DNA of 38,826 nt from an uncultured Pedosphaera sp. Lineage in GTDB: Bacteria > Verrucomicrobiota > Verrucomicrobiia > Limisphaerales > Pedosphaeraceae. Position numbers and translations under genes: made by a program. The stretch lies in assembly GCA_903930565.1 (NCBI GenBank), contig CAIYZC010000771.1, positions 1 to 38,826 on the forward strand. The letters are read 5' to 3'. The notes under the pieces were generated by a model, which was given only the letters and a program-made list of their open reading frames with translations, was not told where the DNA came from and did not search any database. Within the stretch, counting starts at the first letter, position 1. Every line of letters begins with the position of its first letter. Positions 16,322-24,115 of the stretch are shown here, one piece after another.

Positions 16322-17989
16322 TCATTTCAACGGAGCGGGCCGCCCCCGCTGATTCACCGGGGGATGAGTCGGGCGCGTTCCGTTTTGGTTGGCGCCCAGA
16401 TCGGCCTGCAGGAAGACGTTGGGTTGCAGGCGGGCGGTGGTGTCGGTATTCCGCAGAATGAGCTGGGCGAGGGTGGTATGGGCGATCCCCGAGGCGGTCG
16501 CCGGATCAAACCCCTGATTCTGCCAGAAAAACCGATCCCCGGCCCGCAGGTTATGGAACTGGCTCGCGATAATGGCTTGGAAGGTCGGGCCGACTTCCGC
16601 GCCCTTCGCCGGCGCTTCGGCCAAGCCGCCCATGAACAAGTCCACGAGGTTTATGTCCGCATAGACGAGTTGCAAATTGGCCGCCAGCACCGGATCGCTG
16701 GTCAGTTGGGTGAAGGAGCGGTAAGGCGGGAAACCCAACGCCCGCCGGGTTTCGTTGAGCGTTCCCAACCCGACGTCCCGGGTCCGCTGAATATCAATGG
16801 CAATGAGGTCAATCGCATCCACCCCACCGCCCACCAAGCCGGCGAACAGCAAATTACGGAGCGCCGAAACCACGTAGGGATCCATCGCCTGGGTGTAATC
16901 CGCGCCCAAGGAACGGAGCAGCGCGTCAATGCCGTTGGCTTCGTCGACCTCCGGCGTGTTGAAGAAGGACTGGACCAGGGACTCCGTAAACACCACGTTG
17001 CCCAGGTTGTCGAGGCCTTGCTGGGTGTCGGAGACTTGGGAATGCCCCATGCGAAACGCCGCGGCGGAAAACTCCTGCGTCTCCTGGGCGTTCACGTTGG
17101 GATCGTAGCCGCCATACGGCCCCAGGACCGGTCCGAGGAGGATCGGCAAATACTCGGAATAAATGATATTCTGGTACTCGCCCGTCGTGATGGCCTTGGC
17201 CATGTGGTAGAGCTCGTCGCCGGTCCAAGCCGGATGTTGCGCGCGCAGGGTGGCAACCCAGCGGTTGTGCTCCCGCATGAAGAGGGTCGTCACCGCCGTC
17301 AGCTCCGGGTTTTCCATCACCCGCGGGTCCCCCGTCACGAAGGTGTCGTCCACCACCGGCAGGGCCCGGCCGTTGTCCGAACTCGCCAGTGTCCCGTCCG
17401 CATTACGGAGGGCATCGGCGAACGCCACGGTCGAACCGTAAAGCTGCGACAGGTCGAGATACCCGGCCACGGAATTAATAATGGTGCCGGTGACCGGATC
17501 CCGGGTGTCCCGCGTCATCGCGATGACCGTACCGCCGGGGAACACCGGATCGTTGGGCGGGATGATGATGGAGATGTCGGCCGTGTCCAACGGGGTTTCC
17601 TCCAGGCCGAGATCATGATCGACGAACTGCCCGAACACGTACATCCAAGCGGAGGCCACGGGATCGGTGGTTTGACCATTTTGTCCGTTGGCGCCGTTGC
17701 CACCGGCAATCACATTGCTGATGGTGCGGGGATTGGGCCCCGCCACCAGTCCGTTGCCGGTGCCGGGGGCGAAGTGGAGGGGGGCGATGGCGAGTTCGGC
17801 CGCGCCGGGCACCGCATTGAATTTCGGGTGCACCAGGTTGTTCCCGAAGCCGCCGATGGGGCGAAACTCCCGTAGGAGGTGGACGAGTGGCGGCGGCCCT
17901 GCTGGATTGGCGCCTTGGGCGAACGAAGTCACCGGGTTTGCTGCGCCAATCATGGCCAGCGTCAGGCTGAGTGGTTTGAGGTATTGCAT
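16322..17989 (-). CDS. Secreted animal-type haem peroxidase
   Basis: A 555-residue protein. ATG 17989 gives a clean signal peptide (LSLTLAMIGAANPVTSFAQG); an upstream in-frame ATG at 18130 would add 47 residues of unlikely composition. Catalytic residues of the peroxidase-cyclooxygenase superfamily are visible: Gln121 and distal His125 in FGQFVDHDLGL, Arg223 and ester-forming Glu226 in DPRVMENPEL, the REHNRWV helix, and proximal His316 in FRMGHSQ. These match the myeloperoxidase pattern Q-x3-H and R-x2-E; the residue at the myeloperoxidase methionine sulfonium position is Asn. Such enzymes oxidise halides or phenols with peroxide. Secretion suggests an extracellular defence or polymer-modifying role. 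The closing residues are basic and Pro-rich. Confidence 0.9.
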   Translation of the reverse strand: MQYLKPLSLTLAMIGAANPVTSFAQGANPAGPPPLVHLLREFRPIGGFGNNLVHPKFNAVPGAAELAIAPLHFAPGTGNGLVAGPNPRTISNVIAGGNGANGQNGQTTDPVASAWMYVFGQFVDHDLGLEETPLDTADISIIIPPNDPVFPGGTVIAMTRDTRDPVTGTIINSVAGYLDLSQLYGSTVAFADALRNADGTLASSDNGRALPVVDDTFVTGDPRVMENPELTAVTTLFMREHNRWVATLRAQHPAWTGDELYHMAKAITTGEYQNIIYSEYLPILLGPVLGPYGGYDPNVNAQETQEFSAAAFRMGHSQVSDTQQGLDNLGNVVFTESLVQSFFNTPEVDEANGIDALLRSLGADYTQAMDPYVVSALRNLLFAGLVGGGVDAIDLIAIDIQRTRDVGLGTLNETRRALGFPPYRSFTQLTSDPVLAANLQLVYADINLVDLFMGGLAEAPAKGAEVGPTFQAIIASQFHNLRAGDRFFWQNQGFDPATASGIAHTTLAQLILRNTDTTARLQPNVFLQADLGANQNGTRPTHPPVNQRGRPAPLK

Positions 17990-18341
17990 ACTGGTCTCAC
18001 TTTGCTTGGTTGTTGACGGCTTCCCGCCTCCTTTGTCGCGGTTGCGGCAAGTATCGGGAAGGGGGAAGAAATTCTTTGGGCCGATGTCGGTTTGGGAGAA
18101 CCTTGCGTTTTCAGTGGAGCGGGTTTTCATGGCTGTCTGCTGACAATAAAGCGCATGGTTGTTAAGGATTCATTTCGTCGGCCCGGGGAATTGTTAAAGT
18201 TTTGTATGGACTCCGCCGTTTGGATTGCGCCCCGGCTCTAACGACGCGCCAAGCGGAAAATCAGTGTTTTTGATGATTGGGCGCGCCCGGAAGCCCCCCC
18301 ACCTCGAATTTGGAAGCCCCTTCCGCTGCTCCGCGACCTGC

Positions 18342-18885
18342 GGCAAAGTCAGAGTCTCGTCCCCTCGTCTCCCACAACTCCAAATTGTAGAAGAAGACGT
18401 TAGGAGGCTCTCGAATTGTTCCACCCCGCGACCGCAACCGAGCGCCCCCCCGCCAGGCAAAGCCAGAGTCTCGTCACCTCGCCTCCCACAACCCCCGACA
18501 TGTAGGAGACGACGTAAGGAGACTCTGGAATTGTTCCACCCCTCGAGCGCAACCGCGCGCCACCAGCGCCAGGCAAAGTCAGAGCCTCGTCACCTCGTCT
18601 CCCACAATCTCCAAATCGTAGGAGACGACGTTAGGAGGTTCTCGAATGGCCCCCCACCCTCCGCCACGCCTGTCCGCCACAGAACCCCGGATTAACCAGA
18701 GTCTCGTCACCTCGTCTGCCACAAGCCCAAATTGTAGAAGACGACGTTTGGAGGCTCTCGAATTGTTCCACCCCTCGACCGCAACCGAGCGCCCCCCTCG
18801 CCAGGCAATGCCAGAGCCTCGTCACCTCGGCTCCCAAACACCCCACATTGTTGGCGCTGGCGTTAAGAGACTCCCGCATTGTTCC
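18342..18885. repeat. Palindromic repeat array C (five tandem full units)
   Basis: Five units start at about 18342, 18456, 18572, 18694 and 18804, a period of 110-122 bases. Each has a hairpin core of about 75 bases (AGAGTCTC, GTCACC, TCGTCTCC, loop with ACAA/TTGT, GTAGGAGACGACGTTA, GGAGACTCTCGAATTG). Three linkers are also conserved (CCACCCCTCGACCGCAACC, then GAGCGCCCCCCTCGCCAGG). The outer units C1 and C5 are most diverged. The array occupies the gap between the peroxidase 5' end and the metalloprotease 3' end. No gene is seen in 17990-18341 or 18886-19142. Confidence 0.88.
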
Positions 18886-18940
18886 TCCACTTCAGCGCTC
18901 TCTCCTGACATTTCCCCCATCAGGCCCCACGTCCCCGGTC

Positions 18941-19068
18941 TTCTCCGCGCCGCTGCGCCGCTGCGGGAGCATTTCCGGCTCAGGCGGGGACAAGGGGCTC
19001 CCGAAAAGATGCACGCCCAACGGTTTTCCATCCCGCTCTGCTCGACGTTCTCCGCGCCTCTGCGCGAG
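18941..19068. repeat. Two copies of a 'TTCTCCGCGCC' intergenic fragment
   Basis: TTCTCCGCGCCGCTGCGCCG at 18941 and TTCTCCGCGCCTCTGCGCGA at 19048 are near-direct repeats. They resemble the short TCTGCGCCTCTGCGTGAGA-type fragments I recall as scattered through many genomes; 13470-13490 (TGTCTCTGCGTCAGACACTT) may be another relic. No coding role is seen. Confidence 0.35.
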
Positions 19069-19142
19069 CCTCCGCCGCTTCTTGTCCGCATGAAGGACGC
19101 GGCGCTTGGAATTCAGTCTCCCCCAACTCCCCACCCCCACCA

Positions 19143-20282
19143 TCACGGCAGCGCCACCCGATAGAACCGCGCCCGATTGGCCGGCGCCTGCGTGTCGATA
19201 AATTGATATTGCCCGACGGCGGATTCACTGGGTGCGCCCAGACTCGTCCAGTTGGTCGCGGACAACGTCACATTGGTCGCCGCCAACACCACGAAGCCCA
19301 AGCCGGAGACGTTCGTAAAATTGATTTTAAAATTTCCATTGGTCAGTCGGACACCAGCCAACTTGGGAAGGGTGAAATTTAGGTCGTAGCCGATCACATC
19401 CAAGGCGGTCAGGTCCGCGGAAGAAAGACTCGCCTTGGTTCCTTCCAACTGTGAAAAGCCGAAAGCATCCGTCGTGCTGCCCAGCGCCCAATCTTGAACA
19501 TCGGTGGTCACGGGTGTATTGGTGACCGCGTTGAAATATTTCAACGCCGTCAAACCGTTGTTGATGGAGAAATAGACGCCGGCATCGTTCACGTTGAAAC
19601 TCCTCACGCCATGGCTGGTGAAGCGGAACAGGTCGTAGGGCACAAACCCGCCGCTCGGGTTGTAATTCAGATCAAAACTCCGCCCCAGCACTTCGCTGAT
19701 TTCATGCTCGGCGGCGCCAATGAAGTCGGACTTGCCCGCCACCGCCCGGTTGGTTGGATCGAAGGTCCAGTTGACATTCGAGGCGAAGGAAACGCCGCCA
19801 TCCACGCTTGCATCGTTCGGATTGAGACCAAAATACGAGTTCAGATCAGTCAGCGCTTTGGCTTGGGCGCGGGGAATCCAAAAGCCGTGTGGGGCGGGAA
19901 TCGGATCGGTGGCGGGCAGACTGGCCAGCGCGCTCCGATCCGCCGCGGTGGTGGCCGCGACCCGGAGCGCATTCGTCAATTGCGCGTACGAAGGCGAACC
20001 ATACAAGGTGGAACTGCTGTTGCCGAAAGCCGAATTTCCCCAACTGACCGTGATGTTGACCGTGATTGGGTTGGTGTAAAGGCTCTGGAAAGTCTGCACC
20101 GCGACGGCGAACGCATTCTTCACTTGGGTGGCGTTCGTCAGACTCGTCACACTGGAATCGTAGAGCAAATTGATCGTGAAGGCCCGCGCCGACCATGGCA
20201 AAACCAGGACCAGCCAAACCAACCATTGCGCCACAGCGCCTTTGGCCAACCGCACTGGATATCTCATAACAATCTTTCTCAT
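19143..20282 (-). CDS. Secreted metalloprotease of the NF038122-like family
   Basis: A 379-residue protein with a signal peptide (WLVWLVLVLPWSARA) and a zinc-protease-like motif AAEHEISEVLGR at residues 191-201. His193 and Glu194 match the HExx start of zincins, but the usual second His is Glu197; I recall HEI-EV-GR as usual in this family. Segments YGSPSYAQLTNALR, PRAQAKALTD and SSADLTALDVIGYDL are typical of these secreted, often PEP-CTERM-type, proteins. The last 70 residues form a beta domain ending RFYRVALP, similar in role to the end of the large NAGPA protein. ATG 20267 is an alternative start. No PEP-CTERM anchor is present. Protease activity is inferred, not shown. Confidence 0.75.
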   Translation of the reverse strand: MRKIVMRYPVRLAKGAVAQWLVWLVLVLPWSARAFTINLLYDSSVTSLTNATQVKNAFAVAVQTFQSLYTNPITVNITVSWGNSAFGNSSSTLYGSPSYAQLTNALRVAATTAADRSALASLPATDPIPAPHGFWIPRAQAKALTDLNSYFGLNPNDASVDGGVSFASNVNWTFDPTNRAVAGKSDFIGAAEHEISEVLGRSFDLNYNPSGGFVPYDLFRFTSHGVRSFNVNDAGVYFSINNGLTALKYFNAVTNTPVTTDVQDWALGSTTDAFGFSQLEGTKASLSSADLTALDVIGYDLNFTLPKLAGVRLTNGNFKINFTNVSGLGFVVLAATNVTLSATNWTSLGAPSESAVGQYQFIDTQAPANRARFYRVALP

Positions 20283-20388
20283 TTGCCAGCCCCGCTGGAC
20301 TTCATTGCCGGGTCACCCGCTTACGCTTTGGAGCCAGCGGACTGGAGCAGAATCCAACCGCCATCGCAAGCCGGGATTCATGGCGATT

Positions 20389-20550
20389 TGCAGCCAACGG
20401 GCTTGGGCGCGCAAACGTGAGGTGCTTCCGTGGCCCTCCGGGTCGAAGCGCCCTGAGCTGACCGGGATCCTCCGGCGGCCGCCTTGGGCGCTACGTTGGG
20501 GTTCCCCCCTCGGTGTCTGCAAACCAAAAGCGGATTGGGTTGATCGGCTC
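20389..20550. repeat. Dispersed 'CCCAACGGG' type repeat, copy 2
   Basis: CAGCCAACGGGCTTGGG near 20392 is followed by GCCGCCTTGGGCGCTACGTT at 20478 and CTGCAAACCAAAAGCGGATT, the same block order as 13241-13350 with divergence. It fills most of the gap between the metalloprotease and the ATPase gene (20283-20644), where no gene is seen. Confidence 0.45.
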
Positions 20551-20644
20551 CGTTATCTGCGTCCCCGCGGGAGGCTAATCCCCGTTGCCGGCCCGCTGTC
20601 ATGACGGCTCCAGCCTCTGCGCGAATTAGGGATTCCGGTACTCC

Positions 20645-21775
20645 TCACGCCGCGAGGTCGTCCGGGGTCCCCACCAACACCTCCAAGTCGCCATAGCGTC
20701 GGCGATAACTTGGGGCCCCGGAGGGCGTTAGCAAGTAATTCCGCCCGTGCGGATAGTACCCTCGAAAGATCGCCAGCGCGCCGGTGTCAAATGCCGCGGG
20801 GTGCCATTTGCATTCGATCACATCGACGCGGTCGCGGCTGTGCGCCAGGACAAAATCCAATTCGCGGCCGCTCTTGTCCCGCCAATAGCGGGCCGGGACC
20901 TCCGGATAGTGGGCCTGCAAGTGCTCCAGCACCAAGTGCTCCCACAGCAGGCCCAAATCCTCCGGTCGCAGAGGATCCCACCCCCGGGCGTAACTCACAA
21001 ACCCGGTGTCGAAGCCGTAAAGTTTGGGCTGCTTGACGAGTTCATTCTGCCCGCCGCCGTGAAACGGGCGCACCAGCGTGAGGGCATGGGTGGTTTCCAG
21101 TGCCCGGACATGACTTTCCACCGTGGGCCGCGAAATGCCCAGCGCCGTGGCGGCTTTGGAAAGTTCGAACAAACCCCCGCTCTGGCGCAGCAAGTATTCG
21201 AAGAGGGCGTTGAAGCGGTCCACGTCCCGGAAACCGAACAATCGCTGAATGTCCCGGGCAAAAAACGAATCCAACCATTCCGCGTAAAACCCGCCCGGCT
21301 TCTCCCTGGCCAGCAGCGCCGGGGGCAAACCCCCGTGGAAAAGCCGGTGGGACAGGGTGACCCCGAAGTCCGCCAATTCCCCCCAGCCCACGGGGGTCAA
21401 ATGCACCACCCGCTTGCGTCCGGTCAGCGTGTCGCGGAATTTGCGGCTCGCCGCCAGCGTGGACGAACCGGTGGCCAGGATGCGCAACTGCGGAAATGCG
21501 TCCGCCCCAATTTTCAGCAGTCGGGCGGGGTCGGTCAGTTGGTGGATTTCATCCAAGACGACCACCGGCTTCGTGCAGGATCGGTAAAAAAGCTCCGGAT
21601 CACGCACCATGTCTTCCACCCGGGGCAAGTCGCAGTTCACGTACTGAATGCATTCCGCCCCAAGGCTCTGTGCCAGGGTAGTTTTGCCGCTCCGGCGCAC
21701 CCCGCTCAACCAAACGATGGGCGCCTGGGTCCAGGCCGTCTCCATCCGTTTCCGCCAATAATTCCGCGCGATCAT
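20645..21775 (-). CDS. AAA-type ATPase with DUF4143 domain
   Basis: A 376-residue protein. The frame is open to 22069, but the upstream part lacks protein character and ATG 21775 lies just after a promoter palindrome. Walker A is GVRRSGKT (25-32), Walker B is VVVLDEIHQ (about 69-77) and the sensor segment is ILATGSST. A winged-helix-like region follows (ALGISRPTVESHVRALE), and then the C-terminal DUF4143 nuclease-like domain with GLLWEHLVLEHL and GRELDFVLAHSRDRVDVIECKW, whose D, E and K residues recall a restriction-endonuclease fold. These ATPases are common, often mobile and of unsettled function; some are discussed as defence or toxin-like. The helix-turn-helix segment fits autoregulation through the palindrome. 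Confidence 0.9.
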   Translation of the reverse strand: MIARNYWRKRMETAWTQAPIVWLSGVRRSGKTTLAQSLGAECIQYVNCDLPRVEDMVRDPELFYRSCTKPVVVLDEIHQLTDPARLLKIGADAFPQLRILATGSSTLAASRKFRDTLTGRKRVVHLTPVGWGELADFGVTLSHRLFHGGLPPALLAREKPGGFYAEWLDSFFARDIQRLFGFRDVDRFNALFEYLLRQSGGLFELSKAATALGISRPTVESHVRALETTHALTLVRPFHGGGQNELVKQPKLYGFDTGFVSYARGWDPLRPEDLGLLWEHLVLEHLQAHYPEVPARYWRDKSGRELDFVLAHSRDRVDVIECKWHPAAFDTGALAIFRGYYPHGRNYLLTPSGAPSYRRRYGDLEVLVGTPDDLAA

Positions 21776-21778
21776 GAT

Positions 21779-21819
21779 ACCATACTTTACGTTTGGCACC
21801 ACCAAATGTAAAGTATGGT
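21779..21819 (-). promoter_or_regulatory. 41-bp palindrome containing the ATPase gene promoter
   Basis: The arms ACCATACTTTAC (21779-21790) and GTAAAGTATGGT (21808-21819) are exact inverted repeats. One mismatch follows and then TTTGG/CCAAA around a 5-base centre, so 17 of 18 positions pair. On the minus strand TTTACA (21812-21807) and TAAAGT (21789-21784) are spaced by exactly 17 bases, a good sigma-70 promoter inside the palindrome. The expected start site is within a few bases of ATG 21775, so the mRNA may be leaderless. The near-symmetry also gives a weaker plus-strand promoter. Confidence 0.75.
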
Positions 21820-22462
21820 TACGGAGGCACTTCGTCACCCAATCCAATCCGGTCGTTGGTTTCCACCGGCCGACCCCGGCGAAGAGTTGTCCCGGTCCGG
21901 TCATGGGACCCGCGCCCAAACAACGCCATCGCGGGCAAGGGTGGGGGGCAAGTCGCGGATTTTCCGCCAAAGCTCGGAGCATCAAGGGTCCGGCGCAACG
22001 GGAAGCCGCTTGGCCGGGCCGAAGCGGGACGGGAAAAATCGGGCCCGAAGCAAACTCAAGCTGGATCAAATCCCGGCTGGCGCCTCGCTCCCCGCGTGAG
22101 CCCCTTTCTCGGTTCTAGTCCGCACACATAACGTGGCTGGCGCTCCGAATTCCGGATTCCGGGACCCCTCCATTATAATCGGAGTCCAAACGGGAACCGC
22201 TGATTTCAACCGCCGCGCGGAGGGGAAGCGGAATTTCTCACGCGGAGCGGGGCCAGAGGGGGGCAGGAGGAGGAGGGGGCGTTTGGAACCGAAGACCTCA
22301 TGCCCGCTGGCGCACCAGCCAGCATCAAAATGGGGGCATCGGCCGGGGATCGTAAGCGATGGAGAAGATGGGGAGGCGCGAGATATTCAGGATGTTCGGT
22401 TTGCAGGGATCGGTTCTTGGTATTGATTATCAAGGGCCAACACGACAAATTCGCCAAGACCC
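21820..22462. other. Intergenic region, no gene seen
   Basis: About 640 bases lie between the ATPase promoter and the end of the transposase relic. Open frames exist but code for low-complexity Arg/Gly/Pro-rich sequence without motifs. TTCTCACGCGGAGCGGGGCC near 22227 may be a reverse relic of the TCTGCG-type fragments. A weak outward promoter from the palindrome would read into this region. Confidence 0.4.
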
Positions 22463-23287
22463 TCATTTTTGAACCATTCCGCCCAAGCGGTTCTGGCCCT
22501 GCCGATAACGATACAGCAAATGGGCGACATACCCGGTCGCGCCCATCGCCAAACGCTTCGCGATCCAGCTCACCGGCACGGCGGTTTCCGCACGCAACCG
22601 CGCGGCGATCAACACTTTCTCCGCATTCCCTTTGGCCCGCTGCTCCAGGGCCTGCTGGTTCCAACCGCGCCACCGAAGTTCCTCCGTCACGATGGTCTCG
22701 GCCCGGGTCTCGGCGCTCTCGCGGCGTTCCGGGCCGAAGTGCTCGGGGCCGACGCCCCCGCTCATCTGGGCCAGCAACTCCTGCTTAAAAGTGTCCCCGC
22801 CGAAGCACCAGCCCCGGGGCAATTGGCGGTAGTTCATCCCGGCTTCCCCCGCGCGGCGTTGCTCCAGCGCAGCTTCCAATTCCCGCCGCGCCGCCGGGCT
22901 GTCCTTGGGCACCTCGTATTCCCCCAGCAACGGGACCAGCTGCAGCCAGGGCGGACGGCCTCCCGGTGCGGCCAAATGGTCCGGCCAACTGCACCACTCG
23001 AAATCCCACGAGGCTTGCGCGGGCGCTGGGATGCGGGCGCGCTCCGGGTTTAGCTGAACGTAATCCAACACCATTTTGAAATAACCGTTGCGGCTCCAGC
23101 GAAACATCAGCGCCTTTTGCAGGCCGGTGAACAGATGACCAACGCCCTTGTGGAGGGGGTTAAATTGCCCGATGAATGGATCCATCCCAGGGGGTGGGGT
23201 ACCAAGCTCTTGGGGCATGGACATCATAGCGGAGTGATCGCAACTTGCATAAGAAGTTGTCTCCGCGCACTCGTCCACCCGCATCAA
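22463..23287 (-). pseudogene. REP-associated (RAYT, Y1-like) transposase relic lacking its catalytic N-terminus
   Basis: The 274-codon frame matches only the C-terminal two thirds of a Verrucomicrobia-type RAYT. GHLFTGLQKALMF corresponds to GHLFxGRYKAL, and YFKMVLDYVQLNPERA to YLxxVxDYVHLNPVRA. WCSWPDHL, then the distal LPRGWCFGGDTFKQELL and LIAARLRAETAVPVSWIAKR, are typical of this group. The N-terminal HUH (His-x-His) motif and most of the first 100 residues are absent, replaced by unrelated sequence starting right behind the glycosyltransferase stop codon. An active enzyme is not expected. RAYTs normally mobilise short palindromic repeats. Confidence 0.75.
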
Positions 23288-23293
23288 ACATTC

Positions 23294-24085
23294 TCAAGCA
23301 CGGCGCCTGCCCTTCAGCCGCCTCCTCAATCCTTGCCATTTCGCTTTCACCAGCACCCATGCGCGCCCCAAGCGCGTGTCGGCGCTTTCGATGTTGATGC
23401 TCGTGGCGGTGCGGCGGTTCATGCTCACGACCACGTTCACCGGGTGGACTTTGGTAATCGCGCCCACCTGCTCCATGAAGATGCCGTCGGCATGGTAGCC
23501 TTCGGCGCGGTCCTCGCAGTGGGGGCGGGTGGTGCCGCCGAGGGATTGGGCCAGGGGGCCGAGGAGGGCGCGGGTGTGGCAGAATTGGAGGTAATCCACC
23601 TGGCAGTCCAGCTTGCGGCCGCGGCAGAAGCGGCCGGCGGGGCGGTCGGCGATGCGTTTGCCGATGATGCGGGTGACGCCGTCGGGGCCGGCCTGGCCGA
23701 TTTCCTGGGAGGCGTACATGGCCTGCGGCTCCCGGTTGTGGCGCTCGTAGTAGTCCCAGAAGGCGCCGAAGGCGACGGGGTAGAAGACGTCGTCGTCGCA
23801 AAGGTAGAGGATCAGCTCCCCGGTCAGGCGGCCGGAATTGAGGATGTTGTTGAAGCACCAACTGGCCATGTTGGTGGTTTTGAACATCTCCTTCGTCTCG
23901 CCCGAGGGCACGATGGTGATGCGCGGGTCTTTGAGGTAATCAAAGAACCCCTTCCCCAGCAACACGCCGCTGTCCACTAGGACGGCTTCCCAGTCGGTGA
24001 ACTTTTGATCCAAGACGCTTTGGATCGCCTCCTTCACATAATCCGGCTTGTTGTGGGAAACGATGATGACGCTGATCTTGGCCAT
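23294..24085 (-). CDS. Family 2 glycosyltransferase
   Basis: A 263-residue GT-A fold enzyme. The N-terminus SVIIVSHNKPDYVKEAIQSV is the usual nucleotide-sugar binding start, followed by DWEAVLVDSG. The DxD-type motif is in LILYLCDDDVFYP near residue 120, and CHTRALLG with HADGIFMEQV lies in the acceptor half. The C-terminal tail is basic (KWQGLRRRLKGRRRA) and may touch the membrane. It is the last gene of the operon starting at 28910, 30 bases after the radical SAM gene. It probably adds one sugar, perhaps the product of that operon, to a surface glycan. Confidence 0.9.
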   Translation of the reverse strand: MAKISVIIVSHNKPDYVKEAIQSVLDQKFTDWEAVLVDSGVLLGKGFFDYLKDPRITIVPSGETKEMFKTTNMASWCFNNILNSGRLTGELILYLCDDDVFYPVAFGAFWDYYERHNREPQAMYASQEIGQAGPDGVTRIIGKRIADRPAGRFCRGRKLDCQVDYLQFCHTRALLGPLAQSLGGTTRPHCEDRAEGYHADGIFMEQVGAITKVHPVNVVVSMNRRTATSINIESADTRLGRAWVLVKAKWQGLRRRLKGRRRA

Positions 24086-24115
24086 GGCGGAGGGGCGGCC
24101 GGCGGGGGCGGCCCG

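Noticed and set aside
18342-18885. CRISPR array
   Set aside because: Units are long (about 75 bases), imperfect and internally palindromic, linkers are similar to one another, and no cas gene is present.
21776-22069. Upstream extension of the AAA/DUF4143 frame
   Set aside because: It would run through the promoter palindrome and add about 98 residues with no similarity to the family.
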